Part shown: one piece after another, positions 16,024 to 23,080 of the stretch
How positions within the stretch are numbered: the stretch's first letter is position 1
Layout: each line of letters starts with the position of its first letter
Origin: an uncultured Clostridia bacterium
GTDB taxonomy: Bacteria; Bacillota; Clostridia; Christensenellales; Borkfalkiaceae
DNA: 49,497 bases
Assembly: GCA_947053545.1 (NCBI GenBank)
Contig: CAMRSY010000011.1
Span: 1 to 49,497 of the forward strand
Direction: 5' to 3'
Notes under the pieces: generated by a model
Told to the model about the DNA's origin: nothing
What the model saw: only the letters and a program-made list of their open reading frames with translations
Databases searched by the model: none
Made by a program: the position numbers and the translations under genes

Positions 16024-18794
16024 AGCCCGAAAAACTTGTTATGTCGGCGTTCGGACCTTACGCCGCGCGTACTGAAATAAATTTTACTTTGCTTGGCGAA
16101 CGCGGGCTGTATTTAATAAGCGGCGACACGGGCGCAGGCAAAACCACCGTTTTCGACGCTATAGTATTCGCGTTGTACGGCGAAGCCAGCGGCGGCAGCA
16201 GGGAACCGAATATGTTCCGCTCAAAATACGCGGAAAGCAACGTTCCGACTTTTGTGGAGTTTACTTTTTTGTGCCGAGGCAAGCGTTATAAAATTTTACG
16301 CAATCCCGAATACAGGCGCAAAAAATCGCGCGGGGAGGGAGAAACTGAGGAAAAGGCGAACGCCGAAATTACGCTTCCCGACGGTAAAGTGATTGCGAAA
16401 GTTAAAGACGTAAACAGGGCGGTTACGGACATAATGGGTATTGACCGCGAGCAGTTTACGCAGATTGCAATGCTGGCTCAGGGCGATTTTGCGCGTTTGC
16501 TGCTTGCGCCTACCGAGGACAGGAAAAAGATATTTCAAAAAATATTCCAAACGCAAAAATATCAGCGTTTGCAGGAAGAGATAAAGTCGCAAGCTTCCGA
16601 ATTAAAGTATAAATACGACGGATTTGCCGCTTCGATTATGCAGTACGTCAAGGGGATTGTTTGTGCCGAAAATTCAAATTTCGTGCAAACTGCGGAAGCG
16701 GCAAAGCGCGGCGAACTTCCCCGCGAAGAAACCGAAAAACTGCTTACGGGACTGATATGCGACGACACAGCGGAAGAAGAGCGGGCGGAAGACAGGCTTA
16801 AAAAATGCGAGGAGCAGTTAACCGTAGTAAACGTGCGGCTGGACGGGTGTGCAAGGCGCAAGCGGCTTGAGGCGCTGTCGCAGGAACTTTCGCGGCAAAC
16901 CGCCGAATGGGAAAGGCGTTTTGAAACGTGCCGCGCAAGGTTGGAAAACCTTGCCGACGACGAGCAATCCGTTAAAAAATTGACGGCGGAAATATCCGAA
17001 ATAAAAGCTTTAATTCCGCAGTTTGAAGAACTGGAAACAAAACTGGCCCGCGCGTTATCTTTTAAGGCTGAAGCGGAAAAATGCGGCGCAGTTTTAATGC
17101 GAGCCGAGAAGGAATCGGCTAATTTAAAAAAGCATGCGGAAGAATTGGAAAGCGAGCGTGAGCGGCTTAAAAACACTCAGCTGGAAACGGTTAAAGACGA
17201 AAGCATATTAAGAGAATTGAAGGCGCGTTCGGACGAACTTAAAAAACTGCTTGACGATATAAATTCGATGGCGGAAGAGTACAGACAATTCGACAGCGCC
17301 CGATTAAAATACGAAAACAGCCGTGACAGAGCGCGTGCGGCAAGGGTTTTGTACGAAGAGAAATACAGCCGCTATCTTGACGCGCAGGCAGGCGTTTTAG
17401 CAAGTACGTTAACGGACGGACAGCCCTGCCCCGTTTGCGGTTCGGTTATTCATCCCGCCCCCGTCGCCAAATCGGAAGGGGCGCCGAGTTACGACGAGTT
17501 GGAAATTTTAAAACAGTCATACGAACAATCCGCCGCTGAAGAGAGGCGTTTAAGCGAGTATGCGGGAAAATGCAAGGGCGTGTACGAAGCGCGCGCCGAA
17601 CAGGTGAAAAGGGACGCAGCCAAGTATGCCGACGTAACCGGCGAAGCGAGGTTTAAAGACGTTAAAAACGCGGTAACTGAGGCATATTACGGGGTCAATA
17701 ATAATTTAGCCAACTTGCAAAATCGTATCGCCGATAAAAAAAGGCTGCTTTTGCGGTTGGAAAAACTTAACGATGAAATACGTATTAATTCGGAAAACTA
17801 CGACAAAAACGTGGCTGCTGCAGACGACGCGAAACAGAAAATAAGCGCGTTTGAAAGCACCGTTAAACAACTGGAAAGCGACGCGGAAAATATTCGCAAC
17901 AAATTACCGTACGACGGTAAAAGCACTGCGCTTGCAAAAATCGCGGAATGCGAAATCCGCCGTGAAACCACGGAAAACCGGTTAAAAGCATGCCGCGACG
18001 ATTATGCCGTATGCGATAAAAAACTGGGTGAACTGCGCGCCCAGTCAAAACAATGCAACGAACAACTTAAAGGCGAAAAGGTACACGACGAAAGCGAACT
18101 TTTAGAAAGTCAAAGAAATTTAAACGAAGAAAAGCAAGCGTTGCAAACCGCTTTAAGAGAGCTTAATTACCGACTGCAATCCAATAAAAAATGTCTTGCC
18201 GATTTGCAGGGCGCGTATGCCGCAATCGCCGAAACCGAGGTGAAATACCGTCTTGTCAAATCGCTGTCGGATACTGCGAACGGCACTGTTTCCGGCAAAG
18301 AAAAAATTATGTTGGAAACATTTGTGCAGGCGGCGTATTTCGACAGAGTAATACTGCGCGCCAACCGCAGGCTGTTGGTTATGACAAACAGCCAGTACGA
18401 GTTGAAACGGCGCGATGCCGCCGAAAATAACCGCAGTCAAAGCGGACTGGAACTTGACGTTGTCGACCATTACAACGGAACCTCGCGCAGCGTTAAAACG
18501 CTTTCTGGCGGCGAAACGTTTAAAGCTTCGCTTGCGCTGTCGCTGGGGCTGTCGGAGGAAATTCAGTCGTCGGCGGGCGGCATAAAACTTGACACTATGT
18601 TTGTTGACGAGGGGTTCGGTTCCCTTGACGGCGCTTCTCTTTCGCAGGCTATAAAAGCGCTTGCCGACCTTTCGGAGGGTAACAGACTGGTAGGAATAAT
18701 TTCGCACGTGGCCGAACTCAAAGATAAAATCGAACGGCAGATTGTCGTAAAAAAGGATGTTTCGGGCGGTAGCAGCATTACAATAAAATACTGA
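16020..18794 (+). CDS. sbcC: SbcC (Rad50-type) ATPase subunit
   Basis: SMC-like ATPase partner of SbcD, 924 residues. Walker A is GDTGAGKTT at 35-43. Two long coiled-coil arms flank the zinc hook CPVC (Cys470, Cys473). The ABC signature is in TLSGGETFKASLALSLG (near 829) and Walker B in LDTMFVDEGFGSLD. ATG at 16020 overlaps the sbcD stop and has a G-rich ribosome site inside sbcD. An in-frame TTG 15 bases earlier is less likely. radC follows 13 bases after the stop, so all three are likely one operon. Confidence 0.94.
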   Translation: MKPEKLVMSAFGPYAARTEINFTLLGERGLYLISGDTGAGKTTVFDAIVFALYGEASGGSREPNMFRSKYAESNVPTFVEFTFLCRGKRYKILRNPEYRRKKSRGEGETEEKANAEITLPDGKVIAKVKDVNRAVTDIMGIDREQFTQIAMLAQGDFARLLLAPTEDRKKIFQKIFQTQKYQRLQEEIKSQASELKYKYDGFAASIMQYVKGIVCAENSNFVQTAEAAKRGELPREETEKLLTGLICDDTAEEERAEDRLKKCEEQLTVVNVRLDGCARRKRLEALSQELSRQTAEWERRFETCRARLENLADDEQSVKKLTAEISEIKALIPQFEELETKLARALSFKAEAEKCGAVLMRAEKESANLKKHAEELESERERLKNTQLETVKDESILRELKARSDELKKLLDDINSMAEEYRQFDSARLKYENSRDRARAARVLYEEKYSRYLDAQAGVLASTLTDGQPCPVCGSVIHPAPVAKSEGAPSYDELEILKQSYEQSAAEERRLSEYAGKCKGVYEARAEQVKRDAAKYADVTGEARFKDVKNAVTEAYYGVNNNLANLQNRIADKKRLLLRLEKLNDEIRINSENYDKNVAAADDAKQKISAFESTVKQLESDAENIRNKLPYDGKSTALAKIAECEIRRETTENRLKACRDDYAVCDKKLGELRAQSKQCNEQLKGEKVHDESELLESQRNLNEEKQALQTALRELNYRLQSNKKCLADLQGAYAAIAETEVKYRLVKSLSDTANGTVSGKEKIMLETFVQAAYFDRVILRANRRLLVMTNSQYELKRRDAAENNRSQSGLELDVVDHYNGTSRSVKTLSGGETFKASLALSLGLSEEIQSSAGGIKLDTMFVDEGFGSLDGASLSQAIKALADLSEGNRLVGIISHVAELKDKIERQIVVKKDVSGGSSITIKY

Positions 18795-18807
18795 GGGAAA
18801 AGCTATT

Positions 18808-19497
18808 ATGGCAGACGGGTACAGGTTGGACTATTTAAAGAGATTGTCGTCCGACGGAAATATAAGCGAAAGCGAGCTGTTGAATATTATGCTGGGCAAC
18901 GCTTTCGGCGGTAAAGATATGTCGGCGGTTGCCGCGGCGCTGCTGGAAAGGTTTCCTACGGTTTTAGCTGTTTTAAAAGCCGATACGGCGGAAATAATTT
19001 CGGTTGAAGGAGTAAGCGAAAAGTTAGCCTTATATTTAAAATCGGTTGGTGGCGTTTTAAACGTTCGCGGTGATAAAAGTTTGTATATAAACGGTTCCGA
19101 GCGGTGCATCAGCGTTGCCCAAGAGAGGTTCAGCGGCAACAAAAACGAAATTGTTGAAATTTATATGTTAAACAAAAGCGGAAAGGTTACTGCAATACAC
19201 ACGTATACTTCGCACAGCCCCGACCGGGTAAACGTCAGCGCCGCCGAAATAATGTCTGTTATATCCTCTTCCCGCGCGCACGGGCTTTATTTTGCACACA
19301 GCCACGTAAACTGCGCTGCTTCGCCTTCGCGCGCTGACGACGAGGTGACGCGCAGCCTTATTAAGGTGTGCGATTTATGCAAAAAAATATTTTACGACCA
19401 TTGCATAGTCAGTTCTAACGGCGATAAGTTCAGTTATTTATACAGCGGAAGGCTGGATAAATTGAAAAGCGAGGTGTTGGGGAAAGGCAGACCTTAA
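18808..19497 (+). CDS. radC: RadC-type JAB-domain protein
   Basis: A 229-residue protein with an N-terminal helix-hairpin-helix region (SEGVSEKLALYL part) and a JAB/MPN-like metal-binding motif HSH-x8-S-x2-D (AHSHVNCAASPSRAD), as in RadC. The usual RadC HNHPSG is changed to HSHVNC, but the His and Asp positions remain. RadC's biochemical role is not firmly established. Its place behind sbcDC suggests DNA maintenance. GAGGG precedes ATG. It is the last gene before a convergent terminator. Confidence 0.8.
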   Translation: MADGYRLDYLKRLSSDGNISESELLNIMLGNAFGGKDMSAVAAALLERFPTVLAVLKADTAEIISVEGVSEKLALYLKSVGGVLNVRGDKSLYINGSERCISVAQERFSGNKNEIVEIYMLNKSGKVTAIHTYTSHSPDRVNVSAAEIMSVISSSRAHGLYFAHSHVNCAASPSRADDEVTRSLIKVCDLCKKIFYDHCIVSSNGDKFSYLYSGRLDKLKSEVLGKGRP

Positions 19498-19565
19498 TAA
19501 ATGAGTGAATTGAAAAAGCTGTCATTAAGAGACCGATTAAGGAATTTAGGTTAAAAAAATGAAAG

Positions 19566-19596
19566 CGGCAGCGGGCTTTATCTACGCCCGTTGCCG
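19566..19596 (-). terminator. Terminator between radC and dgt (strongest for dgt)
   Basis: Stem CGGCAGCGGGC/GCCCGTTGCCG with an 8-10 base loop. On the minus strand it is followed by CTTTCATTTTTTT, ideal for dgt, whose stop is at 19603. It may also stop radC transcripts. Confidence 0.7.
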
Positions 19597-19602
19597 TATA
19601 TG

Positions 19603-20799
19603 TTATTCGTCGAAATATCCTTTGTATTCAATTTTTAACGGGCTTTCTGGGAAAAGTTTAGTATGCAGGTCGATAAAGTAATCGTCGGTCATACTTGCTA
19701 TGTAGTCTACAACCGTCTGGTTTGGTTCGCCGCCGCCGTACCGTCCGTTTTTAATGTAGTGCGAACGGTTTACGTAGTTTACGTGGTGCCTGTATATCGG
19801 CGAACTTTCCACGTTGTTTTTCAAGTCGTCTAAAAGCTGCATATAAACCTGCCGCATCATCGGCTCGACTACGTCGTTAAATCCCTTGCAAGCTAAATCG
19901 CTTTTGTAAACGCGGTCGTAATTTGCGGTTTTAGCTTTTTGCAGTGCGGAAAAGTGTTTTTCGTCAAGCTTTATAAATTTTTTACCGTAGCTGTTTTCTA
20001 TAATATTAACCATCAGGTTGTTTATCATTTCGGCGTTAAAACTACCTATTTCGGTTGTTTCAAAGTCTCCCTCTTTCAAAACCCTGGCGCGCTCGGCATC
20101 CTGCCTGTCCTTACCCAAATAAGCAATTATATCCGATATTCGCACAACGCAGCCTTCCAATGTGGAGGGAACAAGCCGCTTTGTTTCGAATACGTCAAGG
20201 TAACATTTTTCAATTTGTTTGTCAAATTCGTCAAATCCGCTTATAGGTTTGGGTCGGTATTCCGAAAGTTCGAGTTCACCGTTGTGGGCGGCAATGCCCG
20301 AAAGCGTTTGCAACGATATATTTAAAGGGTATATTCCGTCGAGAACTCTTACCGAATGGATGTTATGGGAAAATCGTCTTCCGGTATTTTCAAAATAAAT
20401 AGCGTCTAAAAAACGTTCGCCAGCGTGCCCGAAAGGAGTGTGTCCGATGTCGTGTCCCAACGCAATCGCTTCGATTAAATCGAGGTTAAGATTAAGGGCG
20501 CCGCCTATGGTGCGCGCAATGCGCGATACAAGCTGCACGTGCAAACCGCGTCTGGTTATGTCGTCGTTTTTATAAAATGAAAAGACCTGCGTTTTATCGG
20601 CATAACGGTTGTAGTAGGGGCAGTTCATAATTTTGTCGATATCCCGTATAAACGGCGTGCGCCAAATATTCCCTGCGTCGTGGGGATTCGCGGTTCTGCG
20701 CGTAACGTTTCCGTCGGGGAAAGCAACTTTAATAAAGTTGCCGTCACGCTTTTCGCTTTCCATTTGCTTTGTAAGTTCAGGCGAAAGTTCTTCGTACAT
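19603..20799 (-). CDS. dgt: dGTP triphosphohydrolase (HD domain)
   Basis: Hydrolyses dGTP to deoxyguanosine and tripolyphosphate. The HD-phosphohydrolase motif is GHDIGHTPFGHAGERF, preceded by TQVFSF and RRGLHVQLVSRIARTI, with the second His in HNIHSVRVL. The frame is open to an ATG at 20880, but a divergent -35 box sits on that codon, and a perfect promoter for this gene lies inside the extra segment. The ATG at 20799 (MYEELSPEL, 398 residues) falls exactly at the predicted transcription start, so I choose it. No ribosome site precedes it, which suggests a leaderless message. Confidence 0.85.
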   Translation of the reverse strand: MYEELSPELTKQMESEKRDGNFIKVAFPDGNVTRRTANPHDAGNIWRTPFIRDIDKIMNCPYYNRYADKTQVFSFYKNDDITRRGLHVQLVSRIARTIGGALNLNLDLIEAIALGHDIGHTPFGHAGERFLDAIYFENTGRRFSHNIHSVRVLDGIYPLNISLQTLSGIAAHNGELELSEYRPKPISGFDEFDKQIEKCYLDVFETKRLVPSTLEGCVVRISDIIAYLGKDRQDAERARVLKEGDFETTEIGSFNAEMINNLMVNIIENSYGKKFIKLDEKHFSALQKAKTANYDRVYKSDLACKGFNDVVEPMMRQVYMQLLDDLKNNVESSPIYRHHVNYVNRSHYIKNGRYGGGEPNQTVVDYIASMTDDYFIDLHTKLFPESPLKIEYKGYFDE

Positions 20800-20805
20800 A
20801 CTTTT

Positions 20806-20834
20806 ATTATAATGCGAAAACTTTGATATGTAAA
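20806..20834 (-). promoter_or_regulatory. Promoter of dgt, transcription predicted to start at the start codon
   Basis: Minus strand TTTACA (20834-20829), a 17-base spacer and TATAAT (20811-20806). Six bases (AAAAGT) later comes ATG at 20799, exactly where transcription should begin. Confidence 0.7.
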
Positions 20835-20873
20835 GTTTTAAAGCGTCGGTTGTAAACTTTGGCGGCAACCGCC

Positions 20874-20902
20874 TTGACATAAGCTTAACGTACGCCTAAA
20901 AT
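20874..20902 (+). promoter_or_regulatory. Promoter of the acetyltransferase pair
   Basis: Perfect TTGACA (20874-20879), a 17-base spacer and TAAAAT (20897-20902). Predicted start near 20909, seven bases before ATG at 20916. The -10 box includes the earlier ATG at 20901, which is therefore not usable. Confidence 0.75.
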
Positions 20903-20915
20903 GATTGTTGAAACT

Positions 20916-21458
20916 ATGGAAATTATAATTTCAAAAGTAAATTCAGACAATTTCAATATCTCTTCGCTTGACAAATTCAATCGTTTTCAACGCGTAGAAG
21001 AGTGCTGGCGCAAAGTAAACGGCAAATACGAACTGTTGCCCGTGCGGTATACCGAGGACTGGGATATAGAAGAACTCCGCGCGCTTGCCAAAAGAATTTT
21101 AAGCGAAACTGCGGACGGCGGAATCGCTTACACTGCGCGGTTAAACGGAGAGGTTATAGGTTTTGCGTTGCTGGATAAAACTCCTTTCGGCACAGAAAGC
21201 CGTTATATCGATTTGTCTGAATTTTACGTTTCTGCAGAGTACCGCAGGCTGGGTGCGGGCGGGCTGTTATTTAAAGCGGCGTGCCGCGGTGCGGTAGCGC
21301 TAGGCGGGCAAAAACTGTATATATCCGCGCATTCGGCAAAGGAAAGTATTTACGCATACCAAACTTACGGCTGTGTGCCTGCAAAAGAAATTAACGGGCG
21401 GCTTGCGGAAAAGGAGCCTTGCGACGTTCCGTTGGAATTTGACTTGGATGGCTTATGA
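20916..21458 (+). CDS. GNAT-family N-acetyltransferase (first of pair)
   Basis: A 180-residue protein with a GNAT fold. The acetyl-CoA binding motif A is FYVSAEYRRLGAGGLLFKAA, preceded by the beta strand GEVIGFALLD and followed by KLYISAH and YQTYGCVPA (motif B region). The substrate is unknown. The first in-frame ATG (20901) lies in the promoter -10 box, so translation should start at 20916 on a near-leaderless message. Its end overlaps the next gene by four bases (ATGA). Confidence 0.82.
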   Translation: MEIIISKVNSDNFNISSLDKFNRFQRVEECWRKVNGKYELLPVRYTEDWDIEELRALAKRILSETADGGIAYTARLNGEVIGFALLDKTPFGTESRYIDLSEFYVSAEYRRLGAGGLLFKAACRGAVALGGQKLYISAHSAKESIYAYQTYGCVPAKEINGRLAEKEPCDVPLEFDLDGL

Positions 21459-21895
21459 AAATTTATAAAATAAACGATAAGCGCGCATTTATGCCGTTAC
21501 TGCTGTTGGGCGACGAGCAGGAAAGTATGATTGAAAAATACATTGACAGAAGCGAGATTTTCGTGCTGGACGATTGCGGAATAAAGGGAGAAATAACCGT
21601 TTGTAATAACGGCGGGGGCGTACTGGAAATAAAAAATATTGCCGTTTACCCTCAGTTTCAAAAACGCGGCTACGGCAAAGCCCTTATAAATTTCGTTGCC
21701 GAAAAATTTAAAAACGACTTTTCGGAATTGCTTGCCGGCACGGGCGACAGCCCGTTAACTCTGCCTTTTTACGAAAAGTGCGGATTTGTTAAAGTGCATA
21801 CGGTAAAGAATTTTTTTACCGAAAATTACACCGCTCCGATAATAGAGGGCGGCGTAGTACTTAAAGATATGGTCTATTTAAAAAAGAGTTTGTAA
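21455..21895 (+). CDS. GNAT-family N-acetyltransferase (second of pair)
   Basis: A 146-residue acetyltransferase with motif A in IAVYPQFQKRGYGKALINF and a motif B region with LPFYEKCGFVKVHT. The ATG overlaps the previous stop (ATGA), so the two genes form one operon with coupled translation. It resembles small YhfO/YvbK-like GNATs in layout. The substrate is unknown. The two neighbours share little sequence beyond the fold, so they do not look like a recent duplication. Confidence 0.82.
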   Translation: MKIYKINDKRAFMPLLLLGDEQESMIEKYIDRSEIFVLDDCGIKGEITVCNNGGGVLEIKNIAVYPQFQKRGYGKALINFVAEKFKNDFSELLAGTGDSPLTLPFYEKCGFVKVHTVKNFFTENYTAPIIEGGVVLKDMVYLKKSL

Positions 21896-21957
21896 CGGTT
21901 TAAGTAAATTACCGTTGCCGGTTTTGTAAATTTTTATTTAAGCTTTTTTGTCATAAG

Positions 21958-22023
21958 CGGCGTAAGGATAGCGAGTTAAGGGATTATCTTTATATGGATA
22001 CCTAAGCTATCAACGCCGTTTTT
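21958..22023 (+). terminator. Long structured hairpin with T-tract after the acetyltransferase pair
   Basis: Outer stem CGGCG/CGCCG, second stem GATAGC/GCTATC, then an inner arm with TTAAGG/CCTAA and TATC/GATA, spanning 61 bases (21958-22018) and followed by TTTTTCG. It probably terminates the acetyltransferase operon. Its length and branching are greater than a plain terminator. Confidence 0.5.
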
Positions 22024-22065
22024 CGTTCCGATAGTAAAATATAATTCCGAGTTTAGCCTGTAAAA

Positions 22066-22659
22066 TTAATTTTTGTAAATTTTCATATAGCGGTAGAAGG
22101 AAGAGGGTTTCATTTGCGTTTTAGTTAAAGCTTCCGAGAAGCCTATATTGCGGCTTAAATAAGCTTGCGCAACCTCGACAAAATTGTCGGGGCAATTAAT
22201 TCGCGGGCGTCCGAATTTTATTCCACGTTGTTTTGCCGCTTTAATGCCCTCGGCCTGCCGCGCGCGAATATTGTTGCGTTCGTTTTCGGATACAAAAGAA
22301 AGAAGCTGTAACACAATGTCTGCTATCAGCTTGCCAATAAGATTATTTTCATGGCAACGGGTGTCGAGAATGGGCATATCCAAAACGTATATGTCCGCGC
22401 CTATTTCTTTTGTTATCCGTTTCCATTCCCGTAAAATGCATTCGTAATTTCTGCCGAGTCTGTCAATAGACTGAATTACCAGCAAATCATTGCGGCGCAA
22501 TTTTTTTATAAGTTTTTTATAATTGTCCCTGTCGAAATCAGCGCCGCTTTTTTTGTCCCAAAACACTTTATCAAATGTAACGCCGCAGGTGTTGAACGCG
22601 GCAAACTGTCTTTCCAGATTCTGGTCTTTACTTGAAACTCTTGCATATGCGATATTCAT
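22066..22659 (-). CDS. Small serine recombinase (resolvase/invertase family)
   Basis: A 197-residue site-specific recombinase. The catalytic-serine segment is YARVSSKDQNLERQ at the N-terminus, followed by SIDRLGRNYECILREW, the E-helix region FVSENERNNIRARQAEGIKAAKQRGIKFGRPR, and a C-terminal Hin-like helix-turn-helix (FVEVAQAYLSRNIGFSEALTK...SSFYRYMK). This size and layout suit DNA invertases and resolvases that cut two imperfect-dyad sites of about 26 bases. No transposase or phage genes are beside it. The region upstream holds two such sites in inverted orientation around a promoter. A -35 TTGACA at 22732-22727 with a weak GATATA-like -10 may drive it. CGAGG precedes ATG. Confidence 0.88.
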   Translation of the reverse strand: MNIAYARVSSKDQNLERQFAAFNTCGVTFDKVFWDKKSGADFDRDNYKKLIKKLRRNDLLVIQSIDRLGRNYECILREWKRITKEIGADIYVLDMPILDTRCHENNLIGKLIADIVLQLLSFVSENERNNIRARQAEGIKAAKQRGIKFGRPRINCPDNFVEVAQAYLSRNIGFSEALTKTQMKPSSFYRYMKIYKN

Positions 22660-22681
22660 AATTACCTCGTAAAAAATTACA

Positions 22682-22704
22682 ATCCGCCCGTGGCGGATTT
22701 TTTT
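22682..22704 (+). terminator. Hairpin between recombinase and upstream promoter region
   Basis: Perfect stem ATCCGCC/GGCGGAT with loop CGT (22682-22698), followed on the plus strand by TTTTTTAT. It would stop plus-strand transcripts coming through the recombinase gene. On the minus strand it lies in the recombinase leader. Confidence 0.55.
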
Positions 22705-22741
22705 ATATCATTTTAATATAAAAAGCTGTCAAATAAAAAAA

Positions 22742-22768
22742 TTTTTCCAAAACGTATACTTTTTTGCA
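22742..22768. repeat. Recombinase-site-like inverted repeat, left copy
   Basis: Its reverse complement matches the right copy at 22847-22873 at 21 of 25 positions, including AAAAAGTATA and GTTTTG. It lies ten bases upstream of the recombinase's -35 box and ten bases before the plus-strand TTGACA. Confidence 0.55.
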
Positions 22769-22776
22769 TTTAACTC

Positions 22777-22804
22777 TTGACAAAATTTATTTATATGTTA
22801 AACT
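22777..22804 (+). promoter_or_regulatory. Promoter of the starch locus, inside the inverted repeats
   Basis: Perfect TTGACA (22777-22782), a 16-base spacer and TAAACT (22799-22804). The -10 box is imperfect and is overlapped by the first LacI-type operator. It points to the lipoprotein gene at 23081 with a leader of about 270 bases. Confidence 0.5.
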
Positions 22805-22809
22805 GTTAA
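22798..22809. promoter_or_regulatory. LacI-type operator O1 (one mismatch)
   Basis: TTAAACTGTTAA differs by one base from the repeated motif TTAAACGGTTAA and lies on the -10 region of the promoter at 22777. Confidence 0.45.
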
Positions 22810-22846
22810 TATCTAAAGAAATATGAAAATTAATAACAAATTGCTC

Positions 22847-22873
22847 TTTTCCAAAAAGTATAGGTTTTGAAAA
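22847..22873. repeat. Recombinase-site-like inverted repeat, right copy
   Basis: An imperfect dyad: TTTTC and AAA on the left mirror TTT and GAAAA on the right, with 8 of 9 outer pairs matched around a GTATA core. Length and internal symmetry are like crossover sites of serine invertases. Inverted relative to 22742-22768. Confidence 0.55.
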
Positions 22874-22910
22874 TACGAACAGGAAAGGGCAATTCGAGTT
22901 TTTTAATCAA

Positions 22911-22922
22911 TTAAACGGTTAA
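22911..22922. promoter_or_regulatory. LacI-type operator O2
   Basis: TTAAACGGTTAA with central CG and TTAA arms, part of a 17-base identity (TTAAACGGTTAACTAAA) shared with O3. Confidence 0.6.
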
Positions 22923-22984
22923 CTAAATTAAAATTTGCTGTAAAACGAAAAATTAAAGAAATTTAATTTTTTAAATATGTAAAG

Positions 22985-22996
22985 TTAAACGGTTAA
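22985..22996. promoter_or_regulatory. LacI-type operator O3
   Basis: Second exact TTAAACGGTTAA, followed again by CTAAA, 74 bases downstream of O2 and 85 bases before the lipoprotein start codon. Confidence 0.6.
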
Positions 22997-23080
22997 CTAA
23001 ACACAAACCACCGATGTTTCCGAAGAAATTATGACTAAATTTTTTCTTTAACATAAAAATTAAAAAGCGAGGAAAAATGT

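Noticed and set aside
18153-18707. 184-codon minus-strand frame inside sbcC
   Set aside because: It is antisense to the conserved ATPase end of sbcC and encodes no recognisable protein.
19501-19554. 17-codon frame after radC
   Set aside because: No ribosome site of its own and no recognisable product. Its resemblance to the RadC N-terminal motif is too short to trust.
20800-20880. N-terminal 27-residue extension of dgt from ATG 20880
   Set aside because: The start codon overlaps the -35 box of the divergent operon, and a perfect dgt promoter lies inside the extension.
20901-20915. First ATG of the acetyltransferase gene
   Set aside because: It lies within the TAAAAT -10 box, upstream of the predicted transcription start.
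22066-22740. Insertion sequence or transposon carrying the recombinase
   Set aside because: No transposase, terminal inverted repeats or target duplication were seen.
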